NCBI RefSeq assembly: GCF_018320785.1
Contig: NC_054873.1
Span: forward strand, 35,563,196 to 35,627,195
Reading direction: 5' to 3'
From: Cheilinus undulatus
Taxonomy: Eukaryota; Chordata; Actinopteri; Labriformes; Labridae
DNA length: 64,000 nucleotides
Both the position numbers and the translations under genes were made by a program. Within the stretch, counting starts at the first letter, position 1, and each line of letters starts with the position of its first letter. The notes under the pieces are model-generated. The model worked only from the letters and a program-made list of their open reading frames with translations. It had not been told where the DNA came from and did not search any database. Positions 12,801 through 27,800 of the stretch are shown here, piece after piece.

Positions 12801-15800
12801 GTCATTGTCATGTCAGTACGGAACTCGTCTCTTCACGGACATGGAATCTGGCCAGTCCATCTGCCATGCATGGTTACAAAACAACAGCATTGACAAAATA
12901 CCTGACAATAAAGTTTTCTCAGCCTCCATTTATAAAATAAGCCTTTTGATATATGGTTTCACTGCCATAAAATGTTTTTACAACTCATATGTAATATAAT
13001 CTTTTTTAATATGTGTATCCAGTTTCATTTCCCCAGGTAGTAATTTCATTTGTCAGCTTTATTTTTCAAGCTATTCTTAAGAACCATATAACATTGTGAG
13101 GGGAGCCAAACAACACAAGCTAGCAATAAAAAAGATCAAGTTTTGAAAAGAAATAATTTAGTTGGTATTGGCAATTCAAGTCTGAACTATTTGAGAGGGG
13201 TAATTGTTGAAGCAGGTGAAAATCACTGAGAATGACCCAGACACAAAGTCAACAGACACAAGTAGAAGAAACACAGAAGACGGATAGAAAATAAGCATAA
13301 TTGTTGCTAAAGGTCTAGGTTATGACAGACTTGACCAATTTTGTTTCCTAACAGGATTGCCACAGAGCTTCAGAGCCCAACACTATCTACTCTGTACCTT
13401 TGTTGTCAATCAGGCCTCCAAAATGGACCAAAGACCTGTGTCTGAAGGTTTCAAAGAGTCTGCCTGCATGGCTCTAAAAAATCTTTTATTTATGTATTTT
13501 ATTTATTTTTATTTTTATTTTTTGAGGGAAAAAATGGATGGAAACCACTGCTGTGCTATAGTAGGAAAAATGTGGCCATGCTTCTTAGTTAGGCTGAGTT
13601 TGATACATTGGTACAGTCCAGAGTCTTCATCTATGTAGACCTCTCTCTAGACGAATGGGTCTCAGTAGGATCAAAAAGTGTGAAATTTAAAAATAGTCCT
13701 AAAGTGTGTCCACTTTTGTGATTGTGATCAGTTGTTTTCCATGAGTACTATAGATTACTGTGTCTGCTGTTTGCATGAACCACTAAAATACACTTAATTT
13801 GTCCTACTCAGACTGCTGGAGCTTCATTCCCCGGACGGCCAGCACACAGTGGTGCTGCGCTGTAAAGATGGCCCCTCTGCCAACTCCTGGTTCACTGCCA
13901 TCCACACCAACATTGCCGCCCTGCTGCCACAGACGCTGGCTCACATTAACGCTTACCTTGGAGCCTCGTCTTCAGCCTCCACACACCCCCATCTGAAGCA
14001 CATCGGCTGGCTGGCTGAACAGGTATCTAAAGCGTTGATTGATTTAACAGCTGCGTGCTATTCTTCTACAGGTGATAATCCTTTTTAGTTCCCCAGGGCT
14101 TAATACTAATCTTTAGATATTACATTGTAGGCATCGGCACAGTGCAGGATAGAGACAAGAATAACACAAACACATAACCTCAAATTACCTAAACATAATA
14201 ATAATACAGCACAAAGCTCCAGAAATAGACTGTTGACTCTGGCAGATCTCAAAATGTAAGCTTAAGCTTTAAGCAGAAGCAGCTGTTTACAGCAACTACA
14301 TGCAGCCTTGCTTGGATTCAAAACTTAAATTCAGACATTCACTGAACTAAAATATATTTGTCATAGTTTTTTCATTAAACTAATAAAACTAAGGCTTTTG
14401 TGATGTGGGCTGTCTTCAATATATTCCCTCCCAGTCCATTTGTTTAAGGCCTTCAACAAGCCTACAGCAACCTCTAATGACAGCCAAAGGAAACAATGTT
14501 AATAGCCGCCAGATCTAATGAGCCATCACAACAATTGTTTACATTTTAAACAGTAGCTCGCCTCTCAGAAAATATGAAAAATATTTTTTAAATGCAGCTT
14601 TAATTGGTGCCTCAGATCCTGATTACTTGATTACATTGAGTCAGCTTTTGCAGTAGAAGATGGTGTGGTATGAATATAGGACTTTTCAATTTCATTCATT
14701 TTCTCCTTAAAAGGCTTTGAAGGTACAATATATAAGATTTTTATACAGCAAAATCTACATCAATTAAAAATGACTACTTCTATGTTAGATCTTTTTAGTT
14801 GAGTACTTATATTGCCTGAAATATTCACAACAGTTTTCAAAGACAGAGAAATTGTTATTTTTTTATGAAAACACTCAATTTTATTAAGCCTCAATTACCT
14901 TTTTATTATATAGTATTAATAGGTAATAATTTCTCAGGAATAAGGTGGTAATAACCTCGTAAGTCTGCGTTTTTTAAGTAATAACTTGGAAATATGGTAA
15001 TATCAAGGAAGTATTTACCTCCCTGTAATGTACCCTAACCCTCATAATATTTTAGGAGTTCTCTGATATTTAGGTATTATTTTACCCTTACCCCAAGCCT
15101 AACCCCCAAACCCAACCCACTCTTCAAAATTAATTGAAAACAATTTCTTACTTATATTTAAATAAAGTGAGTCCCTCCTGAATAAAGAAATTACCCGGGA
15201 ATTATCAACCAACTTATATAGAAAACTATTATCTTATTTCTTAGAAGTTATTTGATAAAGTACCACCTAACCTTACCAGAGCATTGCCACAATATTACAA
15301 GGGTTAGGACAAGAGGGTTAAGATTAGGGTAAGGGGGAAATATCAACAAGATAACTCACAATATTAAAAAGGGTTAAGTATTAGAGGGTTAGGCTTAGGG
15401 TAAAATACTACCTTTTTACTGAATAGGTGGTAATACTGTGACACTGAGAACTGCCACAGTATTTCAAGAAATTACTTGATAACTTACATTTCATTACTAA
15501 GTAAATATTTCCTTTATATTATCAAATCATTACTTGGTAAAATACCAACTTAATACTAAGTAATCCCCACCTTATTCTTGATAAATTACTAGACCGCTTT
15601 TACTATACCCCTTTTACTATAAATTACTAGGTAATTGGGGCCCACTAAAATAGAATGCTACCATTTTTCTAAATGTAATAATCTATGTTTTGTCATAGCA
15701 CCTACCATCACAGCTCTGCTGTGATCAACACTACCTGTTAATTTTTTAATGGAAACACTGCATGTTAAATCAAAAGCAGCTATGTTAAGGAAGCATGATC

Positions 15801-18800
15801 TGCTGCTGGAAGCTGCTGACTGTTGCTGTGTCTCATTCATGTTTTGTGCTGCTTGCTTGTGATGGACCATGATAATCCTCTGGCATCTGCGCATTCTGTG
15901 GCTCAAGCCTCCACTATATTGTAATACGTTACTCCATCTGCTCAACTCCAAACCCCTGCTAAGGTGGGGCCCGGCTAGACATTTTCAAGTTAGGTAGAGA
16001 CGTGCTTCTGAGCTCCATCCACCTCCGAGCCTCATTTTGAATTAAGGAAGGGAGGAAATGTAACTTGTGGTTTAGAGTCTGGTACAGTGAAACACAGTAC
16101 TCCCTAAATACTCATCGACCTATCCACACTGTAAAAGATCCAACTTGATCAATATTGAGTGAATAAATTATGATTTGTTTGGTGATCTTTTGCTGGATGG
16201 ACTCATTCAAAACAAGACTAATGAATGGTGGCTGGGTGGAGCTGAGCAGCACGTTTCTACTTGCTATCTTTTGTTACTGTTTTGATTTCTTTGATGACAC
16301 TCCTGGCAGATGAGTTTACATACTGGTGCTTTTACAGGGATCAAACATGACATACCATGAGGACATATTTTCAGATGTAGGATGACTTTGTCAGCTCCAT
16401 GGTCTCTTTCAACAAAAAGCTGTGAGCTGCTGAAGTTGCTGAAGCATGGGGATTAAATTAGAGATCAGAGGAGGCAACCTTGATGTTATATTTGGAAGTG
16501 GAGTAATTTTTGTGGTCATAGACCTTTAGGCCTCAAAAGCCCTGAGCTAGCAGTGATAGTAAATGGTTTCTATAGCATCTGGTTACAAGTTGGAAGAATC
16601 CCCAGATCTTTGGAATAGTAGCAGAACAGCAGTCATCGATTGACAGTGTCGACAAAAGTCAGGCAGAGAGGGTCAGTGAAAAACCAAAACAGGCAGATGG
16701 ACAGACAGGATAACATCCAGACAACAGCTATTTTATAGAAACAGCTAAGATCATATTTAAGATGCAAAGTCTCTATGCTTATTACATTATTTATAGAAGT
16801 TTCAACCATATTATTAGCCATATAAAGTGTTTTAATCATAACAGAAGGTGAGTGATAATGATAAAGGTGTGACACTAACAAGATTTTTGTCTTTTTTAAT
16901 AGGACTTAGCTGATTTTTGGGTTATTATACAGATTTTAAAAAGGCAGTACTTGAAAACATGTCTTTTAAGGATATGGAGAAAATATCCTCACCAAATGAG
17001 ACTTCTAGATTCCTAACAATGCTACTGCCATGCTTCATTTTTTCTTCTTTTACAGATTTGTTTGGAATGCCTTCAATTAAAAGTATAACTGGGTATCATC
17101 TGTATAACAAGTTTGTATTGTCTTCTGATTATGTGACCTTAAAGCATACCTTCAGTTAAAGGAGGAGAAGAATCTGTCAGAGCACCATGAGCCTTGTAAA
17201 TGCTAAAAAGACTATATGTTAACAAGTAAAAACTTTAATCTGGGATCAACCTGAGAAATAGGATTGAAATGGGCTTAATATTGTTCTTTTATTCCACTTC
17301 ATTTTGTCCTGTCTGTTAAAGGGAGATGGGGTGTCTTTTGTCAGAGGCATGTAGGAGATCATGTACTGCATAGCTGCAACAGAGCTGTCCATAAAATGTG
17401 ACCAAAAACAAGCATATAGCATTAGTTAAGGCAGCCACAGAGTCAAACGCTGCCATATAATTGAGACCAGCTGATCTCATGCAAGCCCTCATCAGCTCAG
17501 CTAGTTGATTCACTGCAGGCATACTATTAGCTAATCGTACTCACGCTACCATATTTTAAGTACTCTAGCCTGGCTATGCTTTGCTGCTTTTTGCAACCCT
17601 CCTCCACCCCAGCTCCTCCTTTCATCTGCTTATGATTTAAGCATTGTCATTCTGTTGTCACTGGTGGCAGCTCTGCTCGGCTGTTAGGTTTTGCCAATTC
17701 CCTCCCACAGGCTTTCCTTGTGGGCACAGAAAAGACAGGAACTTGTGCTGTTCCTGGTTAATGCTTTCCACATAGGCTTGTCAAAGGGCAGGAGGATCCC
17801 AGAACAGCCCCACTGCCAAATATGAACATCAACACGTTCAAATTAATTGCTAAAGAAAATATTTATAATCCCCAAATCATATTTGTTCTTGTCAAAGGGG
17901 TCTTGACTGAAGTGAAGTTATGGAGAGGAACTCTAACTGCATAAATCTAGAATTTCAAGGATCCTGGTACAATAGAGATTGTTGGATATAGGTCTGCATC
18001 TAGATTAATTAAAGGCATTGTTGTGCATTTTTATATTTGATATAGATGAAACACGGGATGCTCTCTAAAGAAAGTGGTTTAATCTGGTCTGTTGGCTTAC
18101 TTTGCTACAGTACCTGTTTCATTACACCTACGTCACTGCTTAAACCCAGACCTCAAACACAAACAGTGGTATTCTTTTTGAAACGCAGCTGCACACAGGA
18201 AGAGTGTGTTTTCCTAAATGAATTGCGAGCCAAGGCCAGGAACAGGACACTTACTGTGAATGTTATCATTTTACTTTGATGAAGTGGTCATTCATGCTCC
18301 TGTTGAATGTATGGATGTCTGACTGTGTTTATCTGGACCGTTTTAAAGCAGGAAACACCAATGCTAAGTTTCCGCTGCACAGCACTGTTTCCTGTTAAAC
18401 CCACCTTCTCTCAGCAGCTACACTCTGCACACTGTCTCATTTAATGTCATCAATTTTTAGCATAACTCCACTGGTACTCCACTCAGCCATGACTCAAACC
18501 AACACACGCTGGTCTATTTTTACAACAGTGTTAAAAATTCAGGTCAAGCTGTCAGGGGCAATAAACGGCTGTACACTTTTTAAACACATCATTGTTCTTG
18601 TACACTGTAAAGTATGCCACTATACTTGTTCACCATTGAAGCACATTAACTTACCTTAAAGTGTCTTTTTCAGTCATGTGTTGCAATCTTTGAATGGCTG
18701 ATTTGCAGGAAGTCTGTAGCTAGATTTGTTAATTAAGGATCAAAATGTGAAGTAAGAAATACAATTTTAAGGTCTTATGTTGTTTTGATTTTTGAGCTAT

Positions 18801-21800
18801 GAATACTGTTTTATATATAACAGTTGAGCTTTTGTTTGGAATGCATCTTTAGTTTTTTCCACTTATTGAGATCAGTAGGGCCTTATAAGATTAAAAACTC
18901 AGCCATGTCTTTGAACAGGAGATAGGTTTTGCAAATAATAATGTCCACAAGTCTACTGAAGGTCTAACCTGACATGCCAGATGGATTTGTTTCACACATC
19001 CATCTGGAAAAACTTTCATACACAGCATTTGGGGAAGGGCAGAGGCTTTGAAAAAATCCTCGGAGGGCGATTGGATGAACGTTCTGTCTGTCACATCTTT
19101 ACGGGCCAATCAGAGCAACAAAACATGCTACGTAGCCGCTACCAGGGAGTGAATCCATAGAGAACTGCATAACACGAACCATGGCAACTATGGACATGTC
19201 AGTACATGACTTATGTTGTTTTTTAAAAGAAAATAAAGAAGTGTCGGCAAGTTCTGATAAAACTTGCGCTTTAGCAGTATCCACGCTAATGTCTTCCACC
19301 ATATCTCCACCGGCCTCTTGTTGCTGCTTGCTTACGTCACGACTCCACCACGCCCGAAAGTACTGCCCCTCGTTGCTGATTGGGCCTGTCACTTTCTAAC
19401 CTGGCCCAAGCAGTTCAGACAGAAGCTTTGCAAGATGGATTTGCCAGTGAGAAACAGGGAAACGGGTGTATCCATCTGCTTTGCAAGGTTACTGAAGGTC
19501 CTGTTTGTGTAGAAAATACTGCACTGGATCAGTTTTAGAGCAGATGTTTTGGCCGTGTGAGCCAGTTGGTGAGGTGTGGAGAGTCTTCAGTCAGTAAGAA
19601 ATGGTGTTAGTCATTGAGAGAGGTATGATGGAGTAATTTTGATGATGGATGATAAAAGCTTGTTAAAGCCAAGCATCAACAAAATTTCCTCCAGAACTTG
19701 TAAATTTCTTTGAAATTTTCCTTTCCAAATTCCACAGAAAGAACCTAAAATTTCAAAGATACTACCTGAAATTTCTTTGAAAATTCTTAAACATCATTTT
19801 AAAGAATTCTATTTAATGTACCAGTGTTAATTTCGTTGACTAAAACTATGACTAAAAATGTTCGTTGACAGATTTTTTCCATGACAAAAACTAGACTAAG
19901 ACTAACAAAAATAGATCTGTGATGATTAAAACTGGCAAAAAGTAAGATTAGTTTTTGTCAAAATGACTGAAGATAGACTAAAGTGTTCTATAGTTTTTGT
20001 CTGACTTTCAAAATCTGTAATATTTCTCCGCTGTGGGTAAATCTATCAAAAAAATGCATCTATAGCTATTCTGCCTCTCAGCTGTAGAAAGCAGGGACCC
20101 CAGGTTTAGCAGAGTACATAGAACATACAACCATGATTTGGTATCAGATATAGGCAAGAGAATAAATGATTGAACTAAAAGTAAAGACTAAAATGTGAGG
20201 GGTTTTTATGGACTAAAACTAGACTAAAATGATTTTGAGTTTTCATCAACTAAATCTAGACTAAAACTGAAAAGGGTAGAAATGTCTAAAATCATACTAA
20301 AACTAAAAAAACATTTCATCTAAAGACTAGGCTAAATTTTGTCAAATATTCCCCATCTGTTTAATTGAAACTACATCAGATCTTCTAAACCAGTGGTTCC
20401 CATCCTGTTTTCCTTGGAGCCCCCTCTACTAATTACTTAGAAGCTGAGGCCCCTCAGGACCCACAGGAAAAAAAATGATACATTATCAACACTGATTTTA
20501 ATTGTATCTTGGATAAAAATTCTGGTAAAATAGGCTTACATATATTTTTCATAACAAAAACTCTTAATATAAATTAATTTTAAAGGGGATTTATCATGAT
20601 TTTGTTAAGGTTGTGTAAAGTCTAATTTTTAAAACCTCTGAGCAGAAAAAGCCTCGTATCCTCCTGAGGTCTTTGTCACCTCCCTAGGGGGTCTTGGAAC
20701 CCCAGTTGGGAACCAATTGTCTAAACATTCCAATAAAAACTTTCCCATAAACTGTCATAAAAAATCTCAAAAATTTCAAATCAAATTTCCCCTGAAATTT
20801 CTAATCAATACAAAAGCACAAATAAATTCCATGAAAATGATTGAATGTCACCTCAAACATCCAAACAAATTCCCTGAAATTTCCATTAAAAGTCTGAAGC
20901 CCAGTACTCCCACCAAATTTTTAAAATTCTAAAATGTTTACAAATAAATTCCCCCAAATTTTCTTGAATTACCTCACAATTCCAAATCAAATTCCCCCCA
21001 AAAGTTGAATAGAATTCTCCAAAATTACACATACATTTCCCACATTTCCATGTAAATGCTTTAAAATGTCTAATCCCTCCAAACACATTTAAAATTCCCA
21101 AATTTCCATAAAAACAACACATTTCCCCCAAAAAAACTTCAAATGAAACTCTCTAAAATATACTAACATATCACCAACATTTCCATGTAAATATTCGAAA
21201 AATACAAAACAAATTTCCCAAAATATCCAGACAAATTCCCTAAAAATTCCATGAAATTCCTGAAAACTTTATAGCAAATCCTCTAAACATTTCATGCAGA
21301 ATCAGACATTCTGGACAAATAAATATAAAATCAGTCATTAGAAATTATTACTATGTTGTAGGAAATCAACGGTGTAATGTCCTCATATGTAAATACAGCA
21401 GAGTTTGTGCTTATTGAATTATGTGAAGAATCTCATTAGACTTGCTGCATGATAAATTAAGACATACAAATAAAAGCACACAGTTGGTCTCTGGTAACCA
21501 TGAACACAAAGTAGCAGGGGTGCAGGAGAAGGTTTGGGTTTTCACCAACTGCTCATTTGCAGTTTAAGTATGGAACTAGCTGAATTGGTGGAAAAACTAA
21601 ATTAGAATTAGTTTTCATGTACTGTGTTTGCTTTGTCATTGAACAGTTGTGTAATTGTATTATCACACTCAAGCGGGGCTTTCCACAGACAGTGGAGTAG
21701 ACAGCCTAAACCTCAAAAGCTTGCCTCACCGTCTGGTTCACTGAAAAAAAATAAGACACAAGTAATAAAGAGGATGTCTTAGGGTCCTACCCCAGGAAAA

Positions 21801-24800
21801 TTTGAGCATCCAACTGTTATTTGATAATCTGGTGAAGATGTAGGCATCCATTTGTGGTGGGAATGCAAAAGGAAAACATAGTTGTCAACTCGTTTTTCAA
21901 CAAACAATAATCTGCTTCTTGCATGAAAGTCACATTATTCGATTATGGTTAGTTTAAAAATGAGTGGTTTAGAATAAAGACTGTCTTGTGAGGCAAGAGT
22001 GGATACACCTTAAAACACTTAAATTCAATGAAGACTTTCACTTTTTATTATAGTCAACATGAAATATATAATGATATAAATATATATATGAGAAATTTAT
22101 ATGATGTACTATCACAACAAAATGTATGTATGAAAAAAAAATGTATTTGACTTGTATTTGAACTGTATAGTTTGCTCCATGTCCCATCTGTTAACATGAA
22201 TAGGATAGAGTTAAGAGCTATACTGCCAATCAGAGGGGAACTTTTTTGGCTTCATTCCTCAGACAACTGTTGATATACAACTTGATATACAGTACAAGCC
22301 ATGATAAATCCATATTTTCTTTCTCCTTCAGGTCCAGTTAGAAGGTGGACGGCAGCAGTACAAGCCGGTGGTCATGGCTCTGACAGAGAAGGACATCCTG
22401 CTGTTTGAATCAGTGCCGTGGAGCAGAGAGTCCTGGTCCATGCCTCTGCTAACACACCCGCTGCTCGCCACCAGGTAGAGATAAAACACATCAGGGTGAC
22501 TCAGATAGTTTTACACTGTCAGAGTTTAAATGCTGAAGCTCATGGCTCTGCCTTACCTCACAACACAACTCTTATAAAACTCTTATAAATACTCTGTATG
22601 GGGCATTTTTTACAAGTCAACTGCTGACTATTTTTCCTACAAGGTGGTGCCCATAAATGTGCATCAAACTGTTAAGTTTACACATTCATATAGAAGCAAA
22701 AAAGTTTTAGGTCATGGTAAGGTCAGAGATAAAATTTTCCGAGGTTTTCATAATGCAAATGTGAGTCATGCTTCTTTTTTTATTTTTAGGGAAATATCAA
22801 AGGGGAAACCACACCAGGGAGAAATAGAAACAACACATGTGTCACTACTGAAGTGCAAGAATGAAACAAAGGAAAAACTATTTTTTTGTCATTTTACTCA
22901 ATACCAGTAACAGATACAGTGAGTCTGACAGTTTTGGAAGAAATTTCCCTGCTACCTCTCTAAAGGCACCTGTGTTTGTACTCCAGTGGGTCAAACACAG
23001 CATTCAGTTTAATTTGGGTAGACCTGGGTGGGAGTTTTTGAGTCATTTCACCCAGAATTCTAAGTGGTTAATAAACAATTTATGAAAAGCTCAACAATTA
23101 ACATCTTGCAAGCACAGATAATTATTGGTTGCGGTTTTTATCTCTGAGAAGTTTAATGTGTTTTTATTTTTGTCTTTCTTCGTCCAGATTGGTTCATTCT
23201 GGTAATGCCCGAGGTTCTCCTGCCCAGGGTGCTGACCTGGTGTTCGCCACTCGGACGGGCACAGGGCGGGGCATCGAGTCCCATGTCTTCCGAGTGGAAA
23301 CCCACTGGGATCTGTCTTCATGGACGCGAGCGCTTGTGCAGGGTGCTCACGCTGCTGCTGAGATTATCAAGGAAGTCTCCATCGGTGAGTGACGGACAGA
23401 CGTCGATCAGTCTTGATTTAAACAGACTTAATGCAGTCTTTTTTTTAAAGACCCTGTAAGGGAAATACAATTTTTTGTCTTACTTAGACTAGAAATGTTG
23501 GAATATCGTTGCTGTAAACATGTGAAAACACTGAGATCTACATGTGACTGAATTTTGGATTGAGACCATTAGAAAGTTTTTCACCTCTTTCCTGGCTTGG
23601 TTCAATTTGGGCAGGGCAAATATGTGGGCTCATGATGTCATGAGCCCACAGTGGGGAATGACCCCTCCCCTCTAACACTACAATATAAAATCACAGAGCA
23701 GTTCAACTCAGTACAGTCTGCTGTTAGCTGATGTCACTGCCTTTATTGAAAGTTAACAGTCAGTTAAATGCTGCTTTTTGTTCACTGTGAGGTAAATTTA
23801 CCAAATCTATCAGCCACAGTGGTGTATGTATCATTTAAAGCACTATAACAGAGATTTAAGCCAGACAACAGACTTCTCTGGCACAGAGCAAGGCCACTGC
23901 GCCCTGTTCACAAGGTCAATGTAAGATCAAGGGGCAGGCTCATGGTGTGAGTGCTTTCCTCCATTCAGATTGAAACTTTTGTAACCCTTTAAAGCCTAAA
24001 TACACAATTTATACCCAGAAAATTCTCATTTTTTTGGAACTGAAATGTTTATTTCACTTTCTACTGAAATCCCCCCCCAAAAAATCAAAATTTCCATAAA
24101 TTTGAGCATAGATATGTTTTTTAATCTCATTTGATACATTAGGTGTTTTTGAGGGCATTTTTATCATTTATCAGATTGTAATCAGATTTTTTTTTTGTAA
24201 TTTGTTGATCATATTGATTAGAAAGAGGTATCATAAAAGTATGTATCAAATATGATACAACAGGGTTAAATTTGAAAGGATTGTACTTCTCCTGAGCGGG
24301 CATGGCTTCAGCTCATTCAACGGGCTCATTCATCCTTATTCCTTACACTTCAAGGTGTTTTCAGGACTTAAATTTGTTTCTTTGTTCCTCTTTGAATCTC
24401 AAAGTGTTCAAATGACTGAAGTTTTAGGTCTGAAATACTTGAACATTAAATATCAGTATTGGTATCAGCTGAAATTAATCTGTGAATATCGGCACATAAG
24501 ATATCAGCAAAAATCCAGTAGATTTTGATATTTCTTATATTCAGTGAAATGTCTGTATACTTGCACAGTCTCACCTAGTTTCATAATTTACAGTCTTAGT
24601 AATTCATCAGTAATGATTAAAAAGTATTCACATTATTTACATTGATATGGCCCTAACAGGAGTGCTTTCAGTGCTTATTTTTGATTTCCATGAAACTAGA
24701 AATGATCCACCTTTAATGAGTGAAAACTGCAAAAATGAAAAAAGCTCAAAACCAGGAGCCCAAAAGCTCTCAGTACCATCAGCTCTACTGAATTTTGAGC

Positions 24801-27800
24801 AGCTTTCAGCATCTTTTTGGGTTTCTTTTACATTCATTGACTGTTGGTGTAAGATAAACTGCTCTACTTAAGATTATTGCAATCAGTAACAAGCATAGCC
24901 AGTAGCTGTGCTCTCTTTCCAGTTCTAAGCAGCTCATAGACTAACAGGTGAACAGAGTGAAGAATTTGGCCACCAAATCTCCTTGTTAGCTGATGGAGAC
25001 GAAGCAGAGCCAAAGCAACAGTGAACAAAAATGTGACCCCAAATGAATTCCTCTGTCACTTTGTATCAGAATGAATATGTAAGCATTGCTGCTGGCTGAT
25101 TTCTGCTGCCACCAAATGGATTAAATGATTATTAATGATTAAAGTTATTGCAGGTTAAAGTAAACAAAAATTGACATCTTTCCACCACTAAATAAAAGAA
25201 GCCCAAGCAATCATTTTAAACAGAATCAGAATTCGTAGTTGATTAATGGGGGGATTTCTTTCAGCCAAGAACCTCTCTTCCAGAGTGTTCACAGACTGTG
25301 ATGCCTAAATATTTAATTAGAAAAAAATTTAACGATTGTGCTAAAATTACAAAGCTAGAAGAATGAGTGACTATGGGAAAAATATTCCCACTGCACTGAA
25401 AACAGTGTCACATTTGAGCTAAAGGGGAAAATTTAATTCTCGGATTGAAAGTTTACATGTTTGTGTGCCTTTTCTCCTTTTTAAAGACTTGTGGTCAGCT
25501 CTTGTGTTTTTGTATTTTAACACCTTGTGCACATACTATAGCTCTAAAACACAATAGAGTGGAAGGAGGTCATTTAGACACGTGTTCCTGATATGATCAA
25601 TCCATGTGTGCTTGTGGTGTAACTTTACACCAGAGACTGGATAGAAGGAGATTTTATACTTCTTGGAAATTGCAGACTTAAACATAAATCAGGAAAAAGG
25701 TGTTTAACTTCTAAGACAAAAACCATGATTGATATACATTTGTTTGATGTGTGTTTTAATTTTCTATTTTGGCCCATGTACGGTGGAGGAGGGAACTGCA
25801 TCCCTGCAGAGCTGTTCTGTTGACCATCTTTGTCATTATGTCCTAGTTAGCCGTATGGAAGCCTTATTAAACAAACCTTTTAACAAAAGGATGTAGGTTC
25901 ACCTACAGTTGATGATGTGTGCATGTAGTCAGTTTGCAATTTCACCGAGAATGAGAAGCAACCATAACAGCCACTTGGGTTGTCAGCTGCACTGTAAAGC
26001 TGAACAAGTTAAAGATTCTCAAAATTTAGTGTTAGTAGTGGTAGTAGTAATTTTAGTAAGTAATTTTAGTAGTAACATTTTTAAGTAGACTCAAAAAAGT
26101 CATCCCTGATGAGTAAATAAAACTTAAAATACAAGAGGCAACTGATTAAGTAAAAATTTTAAGTAATACTCGGTGAATAAACACTATCTATTTTTTAGCA
26201 GATACTTTGCCATTTTAAGTTACATCAACTCAATTTTTCTAATCCAGTTCTGTTAACTTTTTAAAGTTAAACTACGTGGTGGAAACTCCTACACTTATAA
26301 ATTTTTTTAAATCTCACTCAAAACAACATGAAGTATTTTTCATAAAGCTACATGTTTCTCATTTACTACCCTTCCATCATAAACTGTAATCTTTAGTATA
26401 CCATTGTGTACTGTGGTTGCAACCCACAGGTGGGAATCTCTGAGTCAGTAACTTCACTCATGGTGCAAAACTGTCTACTGCCCAGAGGCACTCAGGGAAA
26501 ACTCTGCAGATTAATAGATTAATGTCAAATAATTTGAGTACAATGACAAAAAAATACTTAAAATAATTGAGTACTGTTTTCTTAAAACTAAAAATAATCT
26601 CAATCAACTCAGAAAAATAGTGCTGAAAAAGCGATTTTGGATTATAAGTTAACACAACTCATTTTTAACAGTCTTCAGCTGTTCGGTTTTACGGTGTCGG
26701 TGGTCAAGTGTACTCTTATCTGGGCTGAGGTCCCTCATGTAAAACCAACTTTTAAGTTTTAAAAAGTGAAGGGAAAAGGATCATAAAATGTCTTAAAAGT
26801 TTATTATGAATGGCATGAAGTTTGAAATCATATTTTGACACATCAGAATACTCAAGTCTTGGGAGTCTAGTCAACATTATATGATAGTTATTCGTTTTTT
26901 GGAGGATTTGTTTGTTGTTTTGACCTGTAATGGCACGTGTGGCAATGTATTATCTACACATTCATAGACGACTTAGCAGAGAGAAGGAAATGCCTGTCAA
27001 GGAAATTTGGCTTGAAGGTAAAATGCAGGGAAATGTTGGGGAACAATGATTATTAGGTAATACACAAGACATGCAAAGACAGAAATACTTCAAATCAATT
27101 ATTTTTAATGGTGTGTATCACTGCATATGTATCAAACCCCAGGAAGAATAGTCAATACTTCTGCTGGTGCTAATGGGGATCTAATAACAAAAAAAAACAA
27201 ACCTTAAAAGTGCTGAAGGTCCATGGTGCAAAAGTGGTGTTTTTTTTTCATTTTTGGGTTGAAAAAATCTTTTAAATTTGATTTCAGAGATGTGCAGAAA
27301 CAGAAGGAACAGTCCTGAGTTTTACATACATTTGTTCATAGCCTGGACCCAACATGGCTCTTTTTAGGTCGACACAGATAAATCCTTTTAAAAGCCTTTG
27401 AATGCCTTTGCACATAAAAGTTCTTTGACTTTTTCAGGAAGCTCTTCTTAGCTCTTGGCTCACCAGCAGTGTGCAGCAGTTCAGAAAGAGCAGCTCTGTG
27501 TTGGAAAAGCAGAAGTTGGAGCCAACAGAGGGGAATGTTTTCACTGTGCTGAACAATAGTTGGCTGCCGGAACAGCACTGGAAAGCTTCAGTCTTTTTTT
27601 TTCCCCTCTTCCCTGTCCTGCTACTACACAAACGCACAGTTGTGCAGAAACATGTAGGACAGTGGAGTAACAGAGAGACACATGGAAATGCTTTCAGATC
27701 ACATTACCTCACAGATGCAGCAGGAAGGGCTTTATATAAAAGATCCAGTTGTCTTTATACTGCAGTAGAGAGGAGCGTCAGATACAGATTAGAAAGATGT

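Larger units (their letters stand above)
19675..21290. repeat. Degenerate AAATTCCC-type tandem repeat, split by two transposons
   Basis: The motif family AAATTTC / AATTCCC / CCTGAAATTTC recurs at irregular spacing of about 20-40 bp through 19680-19815 and again through 20725-21285. Between the two blocks sit two unrelated elements (19822-20350 and 20391-20718). Their removal would rejoin one field of about 700 bp. It is an old satellite-like array, with no open frame conserved along it. Confidence 0.65.

Noticed and set aside
15040..15420. Interstitial telomere repeat (CCCTAA / TTAGGG phrases)
   Set aside because: The phrases are scattered, not tandem, and are explained by the mirrored arms of the fold-back element.
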